From a virus: a stretch of DNA of 37,272 nucleotides. Both the position numbers and the translations under genes were made by a program. Location of the stretch: IMG/VR virus record IMGVR_UViG_3300030099_004837, positions 1 through 37,272 of that record, one strand, 5' to 3'. This document shows positions 30,380 to 37,133 of the stretch, piece after piece (within the stretch, counting starts at the first letter, position 1; each line of letters starts with the position of its first letter). A model generated the notes under the pieces. It did not search any database. It was not told the origin of the DNA and saw only the letters and a list, made by a program, of their open reading frames with translations.

Positions 30380-32466
30380 CTTGCCACCTTCACTATTATG
30401 TTCTGAATCCTGGCACGGGTCAAAGCCACATAAAGAATGCACAATTCCTCCTGTGCAGTCTGTGACGACTTGTGCATGAGATGATCCAACAAGAATATCT
30501 CCTTGACCGCATCTTCATGCGAGATAGAGCGCAGAACATACACATAATCTGCCTCGGCCCCTTTGTATCTATGAACAGATGTCAAGTGAACAGGATTGCC
30601 CGAATCACGAAACAGGTCGTTCTTCACCCACTTGTTGAATTCAGGTATTTTGAAATTTGAAATGCCTTGCTTGGGGTACATCTGAATCAAGGAACGAGCT
30701 AGGTCAATCTCATCCATAGCCTTGACATACAAATCATCCATCTCTGCCGCTTTCTTATCTCCGCCAGCCCTTTTTATCGCCTCATCAAGACGTTGTTTGG
30801 CTAGGGTCTGCCAAGCATACTCATTACTCTTGTAAGCCGTCAGAACCCACTTGATGCTCTTGAGCATCTCGCTGCTATCAGGGGTAGTGATTGGTATTCC
30901 CTTCTTTACTAACATCTTCGCAATTGGCCCGATTGACCCATTTAATCTCGAAACGATTGCTTGAGTTGCATCGGGATTCTCGGTTCTTATCGCCTGTATT
31001 TTGGCAACGAGATCCCGTGGGTCAATTGTTTCCTGTTCAATGCCAACGGGCCAGGATTCCGTATTGGGAGACTGATGGTCTGAGAAGCGAGGGAACGGAT
31101 GTTTAGGCCACAGTTTCCTTGCCTGGTCTGTGGCTTCGAGCATGGCATAATTCGCACTTCTCACCACTTCTGAGGAACCGCGCCAAGAGTAAGTCATCGG
31201 ATACGGAATGCAATTAGATGCCTCGGCATTCTTCACTACCGCCCGTCTATCAGCTCCGGCCCATCCCATGATTCCTTGACGGGTATCGCCCACAAGCACT
31301 ACTGTTTCCGTGCCATCATCCACTAGAAGTGAACGGTACAGATTACCCTTAGTCACGCTAAGGTCTTGAATCTCATCAATGAATGCGATTTGATAGCGAT
31401 TGAGCCTGAGATTCAAAACGGAAGGCAACCATATCTGATCCGAGAATGACAGTGTAGCATAATTGTGAACGTGGGATTCGGGTCGCCAAATCAATTGAGT
31501 GTTGTCGGCTATCTCATCACTCTTGTGACCCCATCTTCTCAAGGGGAATAGTCCCGTATCGTATCTTCCGTCATCTATGAAATTGTTATCGGGCCTGTCC
31601 CATGTTGGTCTAGGGACAACCGCATCATCAGGATCCTCAAGGCGAATCTCTCTCTCGAACGCTTTGTCCTTTCCTCGAATCAAGACTTCCCTCGCCATGT
31701 CCACAGGATTCATGGTGTATGGGAAAGCATAGAAGGAAGACTCTTCCAGGTTCCTCGACTTAGCATTCTCACGCACTATCTCTAGTATCGCCTCCCTATC
31801 TTCGCCCTCGTTATCTGTCGGATTGAATCCACAGTCTTGCAATACTGATACGACAGCCTCAAGATCCCTTGTGATTCTGTACCAAACCTTCCTTGGAGAC
31901 AGAGGCATATCCAATTCCTCGGCTATGACGTTGATTAGATGCCATTCTCTGCCTCCCTCATACTCTAGTTTCTTGCCTAAGTCGCCTAGCCACTCGGCCC
32001 ACACTTGACGACACAGCGCACGGTACTTTGGCCTAGAACCCTCCATACGCATAGAGACTCCTCGCCTCTCTGATTCCTTCTTCAATAGCATATATCCGCC
32101 CGCATTGACTGTGTTTGAGGATCCAAGTATCTCTGCATTCAGACCCTTTTTCTTGGCTATCTTGAGCTCTTTCATCAACTCCTTTGCGATATGTCGATTG
32201 AAGGCAGAAGCCATCACAAGCTTCTCGGGACATATCTTCCTGGTAATCTCTAGCATCTCCTTGAGAACGGTTGTCTTGCCACTCCCTGCAACGGCCTCGA
32301 TGACCATCCTCGGGCCTGTTGGCCTCTCGCCTCTCGCCCACTCATCTAGCCAATATGCGTAGTCATTGAGTATGCACAATTGCTCGGGCGACCATGATGT
32401 CTCTATGCTTACGGCCTCATGCACTTGCCTGGTCGGCACGTCTGGATCATAGATTGAGTGAATCAT
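30376..32466 (-). CDS. uvrD: UvrD/Rep-like SF1 DNA helicase
   Basis: A 696-residue superfamily 1A helicase. Q motif WSPEQ (residues 25-29), Walker A AVAGSGKTT (58-66), motif II FIDEIQDL (about 360), motif III VVLVGDTRQGIMGWAGAD, motif IV-like TYSWRGSSEVVR, motif V SVHRYKGAEADYVYV and motif VI LYVALTRAR near the C-terminus are all present. The length matches the Rep/UvrD family with its accessory subdomains. It should unwind 3'-tailed DNA in replication restart or repair. The ATG at 32466, with TTGGAG upstream, is preferred to starts within the promoter-like element at 32493-32506, which is centred 30 bases before it. Confidence 0.92.
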   Translation of the reverse strand: MIHSIYDPDVPTRQVHEAVSIETSWSPEQLCILNDYAYWLDEWARGERPTGPRMVIEAVAGSGKTTVLKEMLEITRKICPEKLVMASAFNRHIAKELMKELKIAKKKGLNAEILGSSNTVNAGGYMLLKKESERRGVSMRMEGSRPKYRALCRQVWAEWLGDLGKKLEYEGGREWHLINVIAEELDMPLSPRKVWYRITRDLEAVVSVLQDCGFNPTDNEGEDREAILEIVRENAKSRNLEESSFYAFPYTMNPVDMAREVLIRGKDKAFEREIRLEDPDDAVVPRPTWDRPDNNFIDDGRYDTGLFPLRRWGHKSDEIADNTQLIWRPESHVHNYATLSFSDQIWLPSVLNLRLNRYQIAFIDEIQDLSVTKGNLYRSLLVDDGTETVVLVGDTRQGIMGWAGADRRAVVKNAEASNCIPYPMTYSWRGSSEVVRSANYAMLEATDQARKLWPKHPFPRFSDHQSPNTESWPVGIEQETIDPRDLVAKIQAIRTENPDATQAIVSRLNGSIGPIAKMLVKKGIPITTPDSSEMLKSIKWVLTAYKSNEYAWQTLAKQRLDEAIKRAGGDKKAAEMDDLYVKAMDEIDLARSLIQMYPKQGISNFKIPEFNKWVKNDLFRDSGNPVHLTSVHRYKGAEADYVYVLRSISHEDAVKEIFLLDHLMHKSSQTAQEELCILYVALTRARIQNIIVKVAR

Positions 32467-32492
32467 AGTAGCCACTCCAAGTGTTGTAGTCA

Positions 32493-32506
32493 TTATGAAC
32501 ACTCTC
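32493..32506 (-). promoter_or_regulatory. Promoter-like element, copy d (helicase)
   Basis: The minus strand reads GAGAGTGTTCATAA in the 45-base gap between the 55-residue gene and the helicase. It is the clearest copy: truly intergenic, an exact 14-base match to copy b, and centred 30 bases before the helicase ATG. Confidence 0.6.
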
Positions 32507-32511
32507 GAAGA

Positions 32512-32679
32512 TTAGATCGTGTCCTCTTCCGACTCCGACCCATCCCATAACAAAACGCCTGTGTAGTATTTGCCGTCAATACCCATTCTGATTTTAGTCT
32601 CACAAGAGCTCCATTGGTGTATGTTAGTGATGTCCACCTCAAAATATCCGTCTTGTGTCCATACAAATGTCTTACTCAT
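32512..32679 (-). CDS. Small beta-rich protein (55 aa), paralogue of its neighbour
   Basis: A 55-residue ORF starting in an ATGA overlap with the upstream 61-residue gene. It reads as a small beta sheet with SKTFVWTQDGYFEVDITNIH, then ETKIRMGIDGKYYTGVLLWD and an acidic tail (GSESEEDTI). KIRMGIDGKYYTGVL resembles RIVVRIDGKDYVGNL of the upstream protein, so the two seem to be tandem duplicates. Function unknown. Confidence 0.65.
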   Translation of the reverse strand: MSKTFVWTQDGYFEVDITNIHQWSSCETKIRMGIDGKYYTGVLLWDGSESEEDTI

Positions 32680-32861
32680 TCTCTCACCAACCTGTTCTCA
32701 CTCAATCCCAAATTTCCGACATAATCTTTACCGTCTATTCTAACCACTATCCTAAACCATGATGTTTGTTGTCCGTCTTTGAAGAGGGCATGACTTGTTA
32801 GACTGATTACATCTGCATCCCATCCATATTCCGGGAGATGTGGATGATTGATTCTAGTCAT
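32676..32861 (-). CDS. Small beta-rich protein (61 aa)
   Basis: A 61-residue protein in an ATGA overlap with the gene upstream. WFRIVVRIDGKDYVGNLGL in its C-terminal half matches the downstream 55-residue protein. It ends ENRLVRE, while the gene upstream ends MNRLVRK, and the DNA of both junctions is nearly identical. No known family recognised. Confidence 0.65.
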   Translation of the reverse strand: MTRINHPHLPEYGWDADVISLTSHALFKDGQQTSWFRIVVRIDGKDYVGNLGLSENRLVRE

Positions 32862-32879
32862 TTTCTCACCAACCTGTTC
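32677..32879. repeat. Pair of near-identical 21-base gene junctions
   Basis: CATTCTCTCACCAACCTGTTC at 32677-32697 and the same sequence with one change at 32859-32879, spaced 182 bases. Read on the minus strand each copy encodes the end NRLVR(E/K), contains GGTGAG as ribosome-binding site and supplies the next gene's ATGA. It marks a tandem duplication that included the upstream junction. Confidence 0.7.
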
Positions 32880-33067
32880 ATCTTCTCAATCTGATTGCCG
32901 AGTTGGTAATACGAACCTGTGTCTTGGTCACTGATGTCCGACCTAACTCTCTCAGCCACCAACATAAGATTGTACGCTTGCTCTTTCAATCGCTCGACTA
33001 ATTCCACCAAATCCATTCGGCTCATGCTGTCATAGGATACAAGAGTAGTTGCCTTATCCACACTCAT
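32858..33067 (-). CDS. Small helical protein (69 aa)
   Basis: A 69-residue protein, ATG at 33067 two bases after the upstream TGA. It is predicted as two long helices (MDLVELVERLKEQAYNLMLV and TGSYYQLGNQIEKMNRLVRK), so a coiled-coil hairpin is likely. No family recognised. Confidence 0.6.
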   Translation of the reverse strand: MSVDKATTLVSYDSMSRMDLVELVERLKEQAYNLMLVAERVRSDISDQDTGSYYQLGNQIEKMNRLVRK

Positions 33068-33069
33068 GC

Positions 33070-33543
33070 TCAAATCATCCTCCCGTCTTCGGTGAATTCC
33101 CACTCATTAATTATCGCTAACTCCCTGATTCCGTCATCCATGTAAGCGGCCTCGCAAGCCTGGTGCAAGTCATTTATCACGTCATGCCAAATTGTCCCGC
33201 AAGGATTGGCTTGAAGGTTCTCGATAACTATGTAGTCCCAAAAGACCCCTGTTAACGGGCAATCTCCATCCTTTGTGTCCCAATCCAGGTCACGAATCCA
33301 CTCACCATGATACGGCTTCTCAATCCTGATGAAATCGCCTCTGTCAGGGACTTGTCCTAGAGAGTAATTCACTATGCCTGTACCAACTTCTTGAGCTAGT
33401 GCCTCCAACGAATAAATTAACTCATCAATTTCGTGCTGTGCAAGATCATGCACGTTGTTTCTGACCCATTCATAACAGGCTTCTGGATTGGGATGTTCCT
33501 CGATTTCATACACATTGTATGAAGGTGGGGTGATTGTCCTCAT
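33070..33543 (-). CDS. Conserved-looking small phage protein (157 aa)
   Basis: A 157-residue protein in an ATGA overlap with the gene upstream. Acidic, with helices ACYEWVRNNVHDLAQHEIDE and IRELAIINEWEFTEDGRMI. It resembles, from memory, a widespread phage family of unannotated proteins (MRTIT start, DYIVIENLQ block, EFTEDGR end), sometimes labelled antitoxin-like without proof. No function is claimed. Confidence 0.65.
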   Translation of the reverse strand: MRTITPPSYNVYEIEEHPNPEACYEWVRNNVHDLAQHEIDELIYSLEALAQEVGTGIVNYSLGQVPDRGDFIRIEKPYHGEWIRDLDWDTKDGDCPLTGVFWDYIVIENLQANPCGTIWHDVINDLHQACEAAYMDDGIRELAIINEWEFTEDGRMI

Positions 33544-33773
33544 ACTTTCACCCCATCAATCGCCAGTATCTTTGCATTGAGGAATTTAACATCCATGTAA
33601 ATCATCTCCTCGATTACCCTCATACTCAACTTACAAGTCGGGCAGTATCGGTAATCACGACTGTGTTCGTGAGCTCTTACACAACATTCTCCCAAGTGAT
33701 AGGAAGTGTAGCCTGACTTCTTGATAAGCAGACCATCAGCAGGGTAAAACGACTTTCCAACTGATATTCCCAA
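33540..33773 (-). CDS. Small zinc-binding protein, TTG start
   Basis: A 77-residue protein starting with TTG directly after the upstream TGA. A strong AAGGAGGTGG sits 8 bases before, and the next in-frame ATG would remove the cysteines, so TTG is favoured. It has ECCVRAHEH (about residues 29-37) and YCPTCKL (about 43-49), a likely zinc site. The C-terminal part is a short alpha/beta segment (MDVKFLNAKILAIDG). Confidence 0.6.
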   Translation of the reverse strand: MGISVGKSFYPADGLLIKKSGYTSYHLGECCVRAHEHSRDYRYCPTCKLSMRVIEEMIYMDVKFLNAKILAIDGVKV

Positions 33774-34160
33774 TCAAGCCACCTCCTTCTTGGCATCCTC
33801 GTATATCTGTAAGAATCTCGTAGCGTAGTCCTCAAGGGTTTCTTGATTAATCTTGACTCCACCATTAGGAGGGAACAAAGCCTTCCGGACACCCTCCCAA
33901 AGAGCCTCTTGAGTCTCATCTGCATACTCATCCTCGCGACCTTCGGGAATTCCATCTTTCCAATCATCAGAGATCTCTGCGATGATGTCAAAGCCGTGTA
34001 TCGAGCCATCCTCTTTTCGCTCAATGCCAGGCTCTAATCGAGAAGATGGGTCATTCATAGGATTGTAGTCCTCAAGGGGCCACCAATCATCCCAACCGAT
34101 TGTCTGGACATCATCTGCGGGATAGTATTCAGTAAGATAGCAGAGAAATACGACCTTCAT
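33774..34160 (-). CDS. Small acidic protein (128 aa)
   Basis: A 128-residue protein, ATG at 34160 in an ATGA overlap. The N-terminus has a hydrophobic strand (KVVFLCYLTEYYPADD) and acidic Trp-rich segments (DDWWPLEDYNP); the C-terminal half is helical (ETQEALWEGVRKALFP; QETLEDYATRFLQIYEDAKK). Its low pI and Trp/Asp content recall DNA-mimic proteins but the similarity is only compositional. Its 3' end supplies the AAGGAGG for the next gene. Confidence 0.6.
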   Translation of the reverse strand: MKVVFLCYLTEYYPADDVQTIGWDDWWPLEDYNPMNDPSSRLEPGIERKEDGSIHGFDIIAEISDDWKDGIPEGREDEYADETQEALWEGVRKALFPPNGGVKINQETLEDYATRFLQIYEDAKKEVA

Positions 34161-34411
34161 TCGCACACCTCCATCAGAGTCTTGAGAGCCAATTTCACGA
34201 TCTGCCAATTGGCGTTAGCACTAGCCCCCATGAACAGAGAGAAGTCCACGTCCTCCCTGTTCCAAAAGTCCTCATCCTGGTGGCCTGGAAAGTCATCAAG
34301 GGTGTATCCGTCTGCCATGTCAGATAGATAGTTATCTGTCTCCTCAAGGGCATTCTCGAGATCCTCCTCGGTGAATCCGATTGTATCCTCAAGGTTCTTG
34401 CTCAGGCTCAT
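34157..34411 (-). CDS. Small acidic protein (84 aa)
   Basis: An 84-residue protein, ATG at 34411 in an ATGA overlap; longer in-frame starts lie inside the previous gene. The first half is strongly acidic (LEDTIGFTEEDLENALEETD), then GYTLDDFPGHQDEDFWNRED, with a C-terminal hydrophobic helix (WQIVKLALKTLMEVCE). No family recognised. Confidence 0.6.
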   Translation of the reverse strand: MSLSKNLEDTIGFTEEDLENALEETDNYLSDMADGYTLDDFPGHQDEDFWNREDVDFSLFMGASANANWQIVKLALKTLMEVCE

Positions 34412-34695
34412 TCGACTCCCTCCTCTTCCTCTGTGAAGTAGTGCCTGAACGCGCCTCTCTGTTCGTTGAGCCACTCGCAAAGTAGCATCATAGCAGTTGT
34501 TGCACACTCCACCGAAGGTTTCTCTCGGTTGTAGTATAATGCCCACTCAATTCTTAGTTGGTCATCTGATAAGTGGGTATCGCTCTCCAAGATCAATTCA
34601 AACGCTTGGGGTAGCACCTTGTCAAACGTCATTGGCCCCCATCCAATCGCTAGATGCTTATCATCGGCCTCGTATAGTGTGAATAGCGGATTCAT
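34408..34695 (-). CDS. Small protein (95 aa), unknown function
   Basis: A 95-residue protein in an ATGA overlap with the gene upstream. The N-terminal half is beta-like (FTLYEADDKHLAIGWGPMTF), the C-terminal half helical (ECATTAMMLLCEWLNEQR) with a terminal acidic run (TEEEEGVE), whose codons carry the next gene's ribosome-binding site. No family recognised. Confidence 0.6.
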   Translation of the reverse strand: MNPLFTLYEADDKHLAIGWGPMTFDKVLPQAFELILESDTHLSDDQLRIEWALYYNREKPSVECATTAMMLLCEWLNEQRGAFRHYFTEEEEGVE

Positions 34696-34913
34696 GCTTC
34701 CATCTCCTCAATCATCCTCTTACAGAATGCCATGACATCAGTGACATCAATCTCTGTCTCATACATACACCTCTCCAAGTAGTCTAGGATTTCCCTAAGT
34801 GCATTGATGTTGTAGTAGTCAGGATCATCCCTCTCCCACATCAAGTTTCTCAATTGGTTTTTTTGAAGGTACTCCAAATCTCCGGCTATCTCAAAAAAAT
34901 CTGAAAAATCCAT
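34692..34913 (-). CDS. Small helical acidic protein (73 aa)
   Basis: A 73-residue protein starting right after the upstream TGA with AGGAGG nearby. Three helices are likely: FFEIAGDLEYLQKNQLRNLM, NALREILDYLERCMYE and DVMAFCKRMIEEMEA. No family recognised. Confidence 0.6.
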   Translation of the reverse strand: MDFSDFFEIAGDLEYLQKNQLRNLMWERDDPDYYNINALREILDYLERCMYETEIDVTDVMAFCKRMIEEMEA

Positions 34914-35102
34914 TCAATCAATCCTCCTGAAAGTCCACCCGTCATCATCTCTGATAGCCATAAACTCAAAGCCATCAACGTGAAGATAAGGCCCATAGGT
35001 TCCATTCTCTCTTCTGCTGTTTCCTTCTATCCTTTCGTTGTTGTTCTCCATGTGTTTCACCAATCTATCGGAAGGGGTCGGGGTACTTAAGTCTTTAGTC
35101 AT
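34914..35102 (-). CDS. Small protein (62 aa), unknown function
   Basis: A 62-residue protein, ATG at 35102 with AGGAGGAAG upstream, preferred to an in-frame start inside the previous gene. A polar N-terminus rich in Ser, Pro and Asn is followed by a compact beta-like end (GPYLHVDGFEFMAIRDDDGW, then TFRRID). No family recognised. Confidence 0.55.
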   Translation of the reverse strand: MTKDLSTPTPSDRLVKHMENNNERIEGNSRRENGTYGPYLHVDGFEFMAIRDDDGWTFRRID

Positions 35103-35124
35103 CTTTTCTTCCTCCTGGTCGGGT

Positions 35125-35379
35125 TCAATACATGAATCCATCATTATACACCTTGCCTAATTCGATCTCTCCAATTGAACCACCGAAATACTCCATTGCC
35201 TCGTCAAAAGTCCACCAACTGCAAGGCCAACCCATTCCATCGTTTGCTGCAGCCTTCCTGCACTCGAAGAACTCCTTCTTGAGCTCGCGCTCGGCCTCTT
35301 CCCTTGTTTCGGCCAATACCATGAATCCGTACTTGAAGGCTTCCGGCATCTGTGCTAACCAAATTTTTCCCTCGGTCAT
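35125..35379 (-). CDS. Small protein (84 aa), unknown function
   Basis: An 84-residue protein, ATG at 35379 in an ATGA overlap. WLAQMPEAFKYGFMVLAETR followed by EEAERELKKEFFECRKAA forms a strand-helix unit like the small 'phage-encoded alpha/beta' proteins that start with a Trp-rich strand and end with an E/K helix. A Trp-rich middle (GWPCSWWTFDEAMEYFGG) follows. No function assigned. Confidence 0.55.
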   Translation of the reverse strand: MTEGKIWLAQMPEAFKYGFMVLAETREEAERELKKEFFECRKAAANDGMGWPCSWWTFDEAMEYFGGSIGEIELGKVYNDGFMY

Positions 35380-35564
35380 TCCTCCACCTCCTCTATGGCA
35401 TCCTTGATTATGAACTCGCACTCGACTATAATTTCGTTGATTCTGTTAAAGTCTTCACTTGAGATTAGGCCCAATTTTAGCAACTCCCTTGCCTCATTGA
35501 ATGCCTTCTCAAAAGCTGAGAGCGCGAAGTGTTCGTGAACCTTGTGAATAGGATCCTGGGTCAT
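35376..35564 (-). CDS. Small helical protein (62 aa)
   Basis: A 62-residue protein starting in a TGATG overlap. It is all helical (FALSAFEKAFNEARELLKLG, then SEDFNRINEIIVECEFIIKD), likely a helical hairpin, and ends EEVEE, whose GAGGAGGTGGAG codons form the next ribosome-binding site. No family recognised. Confidence 0.6.
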   Translation of the reverse strand: MTQDPIHKVHEHFALSAFEKAFNEARELLKLGLISSEDFNRINEIIVECEFIIKDAIEEVEE

Positions 35565-35860
35565 CAGTTATCCCCTCCTTCATATATTTCCTCGTGCAGT
35601 TTTCTCCAAGCATCACGGTGGACTTCGTGCATCTTTGGCTCTGCCCAATGACGCATCCTGCGAATGTGGTCACGCAACCGCTTGACTTCTTCAAGGAGAA
35701 GTGGTGCGTCTGTTATTAGTATTGCATCCTCCTCCTTGTAGTCGTATTCCATTTTTGCTATGTGTGGTTCATTACCATAGGCTTCGCTGATGTAGTTATT
35801 CCACCACTCCCAAGGCCCAGGTGTATGCCCTTCGTACTTGTCTGTGTCAATAAATGTCAT
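35564..35860 (-). CDS. HTPGPW-motif small phage protein
   Basis: A 98-residue protein starting in a TGATG overlap. It has HTPGPWEWW (residues 12-20), the signature of a very common phage accessory family (Ead/Ea22-like region proteins). ILITDAPLLLEEVKRLRDHI follows, matching the family's 'aaPelLeal' helix. The biochemical role of that family is unknown. The motif match is clear by eye and supports the viral origin of this cluster. Confidence 0.7.
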   Translation of the reverse strand: MTFIDTDKYEGHTPGPWEWWNNYISEAYGNEPHIAKMEYDYKEEDAILITDAPLLLEEVKRLRDHIRRMRHWAEPKMHEVHRDAWRKLHEEIYEGGDN

Positions 35861-36108
35861 CAGAGATCCTCCTCATCGAGCAAATGGTCGATAGGCCAAT
35901 TACCATCATTGCCTAACTCGACAGCGATGTCGATTGCCTCTTCCTTGGATACGAAATCAGTAGATTCCACTTCTGTAATTCCAAGCCATTCTCCGTTTCC
36001 ATCCTCAATCTGATATGCGATTGAGGATAAACTCATGGTGTACGGTTCAACCGTGGGTTCTCGGTGTAAGATTTTCACCTTAACTACGGTTACTTGCCAT
36101 TTATCCAT
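35860..36108 (-). CDS. Small protein (82 aa), unknown function
   Basis: An 82-residue protein, ATG at 36108 in a TGATG overlap. The N-terminal half is beta-rich (WQVTVVKVKILHREPTVEPY) and the second half has a helix (SKEEAIDIAVELGNDGN) before an acidic end (DEEDL). The GGAGGATCTC in its last codons precedes the next TGATG start. No family recognised. Confidence 0.6.
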   Translation of the reverse strand: MDKWQVTVVKVKILHREPTVEPYTMSLSSIAYQIEDGNGEWLGITEVESTDFVSKEEAIDIAVELGNDGNWPIDHLLDEEDL

Positions 36109-36542
36109 CAGATAACCCCCCATAGGATGCCTGTCTGAACATATCCCCAATGTTGAGAACCATCACTCCTCGTTCTGATTCTTTGATAGGTTTCAACGGG
36201 TATTACAATGTTGTCAAAATTCATGTCAGACAACCACTCGGTCAAAGACTCCCAATCCCCGAAGAATGCGTCTTCTCCTTGCTCTTCCTTCCATTCCTCG
36301 ATTGTATCGGGATCCACGCAGTCGTCTAAGAATTTGCTTATGTCGTCATATTCCCCCCATGTGCAGCATATACCTATCACGCACAACTCATAGGGTTCTC
36401 CCATATCCTCGGCGTATTGCTCGTAGTGCTCAAACAATGCTCTCCTGGCGGGTATCGAGAAATCATCTCCTCGGCCCATCCTGTCGAAAGCTCGTATGAA
36501 CGAATCCTCGGTCACTGTCTCAACAATTCCTGTTAGTGTCAT
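36108..36542 (-). CDS. Conserved phage protein (144 aa) of unknown function
   Basis: A 144-residue acidic protein. ETVTEDSFIRAFDRMGRGDD, then FSIPARRALFEHYEQYAEDM and GEPYELCVIGICCTWGEYDD closely follow a widespread, unannotated phage family (pattern 'FIRAFDdy.R..qFSyeglraLFeyLeqyeeDtGepiELDviaiCCe.sEy'), known to me only by sequence, not function. The C-terminal part has a DWESLTEWLSDMN helix. GAGGAGGAGG precedes the ATG within the previous gene's EEEE tail. Confidence 0.75.
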   Translation of the reverse strand: MTLTGIVETVTEDSFIRAFDRMGRGDDFSIPARRALFEHYEQYAEDMGEPYELCVIGICCTWGEYDDISKFLDDCVDPDTIEEWKEEQGEDAFFGDWESLTEWLSDMNFDNIVIPVETYQRIRTRSDGSQHWGYVQTGILWGVI

Positions 36543-36544
36543 AT

Positions 36545-36871
36545 CTATTCCTCCTCCTCGTCATCGTCCTCGATCTCATAATAGATGTCGTGGCACTCCT
36601 TGTCGCAAAGATGGACATCCCCCTTCACGAAGAAGGCTTCCCCCTCCTCAAGTTCGCATCCGCATTCATCGCACTCGATCCCCTCAAGACTCCCCTCTTC
36701 ATGCACTTCGCCATTTGTGATGTCCCAGGAATAGTCGGAATAAACCACCATGCCGCATTCGGTACAGCATCCCCTAACGGTCACATGGGCAAAGGTTCCT
36801 CCCATGTCATCGACATCATATGGCAAGTCCATTTCAAATTCGTGGTCGCAATCCAGTTGAACGGTTGCCAT
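36545..36871 (-). CDS. Two-ribbon zinc protein (108 aa)
   Basis: A 108-residue acidic protein, ATG at 36871 one base after the upstream stop (TAG). GCCTECGMVVYSDYSWD (about residues 34-50) and IECDECGCELEEGEAFF (about 65-81), then LCDKEC (about 88-93) give up to three Cys pairs, likely two zinc ribbons. It ends DDDEEEE. It may bind nucleic acid or a host RNA polymerase subunit, but that is speculation. Confidence 0.7.
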   Translation of the reverse strand: MATVQLDCDHEFEMDLPYDVDDMGGTFAHVTVRGCCTECGMVVYSDYSWDITNGEVHEEGSLEGIECDECGCELEEGEAFFVKGDVHLCDKECHDIYYEIEDDDEEEE

Positions 36872-36872
36872 T

Positions 36873-37133
36873 CTAAGCATCCTCCTTTAGTGGGGTTGCG
36901 AAATCGTCTGAAAGGATCGTGTATCTGTGTTCCTTCTCGTTGTATGTCTGTGCCACCAAATTGATGCCTCTTGATTCTAGGTAATCTTGAGCAATTTGTA
37001 AGGCTGTATCCCTGCTGTAATTCCAGGATACAATATGCCTTACCTCGTGCCTAGTGTCGAATATCCTGACTCTCCGACCCTTTGTGTTAGTGACGGGTAA
37101 AACCCCTATCTCAAATCCTCTAAGGTGTTGCAT
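36873..37133 (-). CDS. Small protein (86 aa), unknown function
   Basis: An 86-residue protein, ATG at 37133 in a TGATG overlap with the gene cut by the right edge. It is beta/alpha mixed (GFEIGVLPVTNTKGRRVRIF; NYSRDTALQIAQDYLESRGI; EHRYTILSDDFATP). The central helix resembles the 'dA...A.~yL..~Gi' motif of small phage alpha/beta proteins. No function assigned. Confidence 0.6.
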   Translation of the reverse strand: MQHLRGFEIGVLPVTNTKGRRVRIFDTRHEVRHIVSWNYSRDTALQIAQDYLESRGINLVAQTYNEKEHRYTILSDDFATPLKEDA

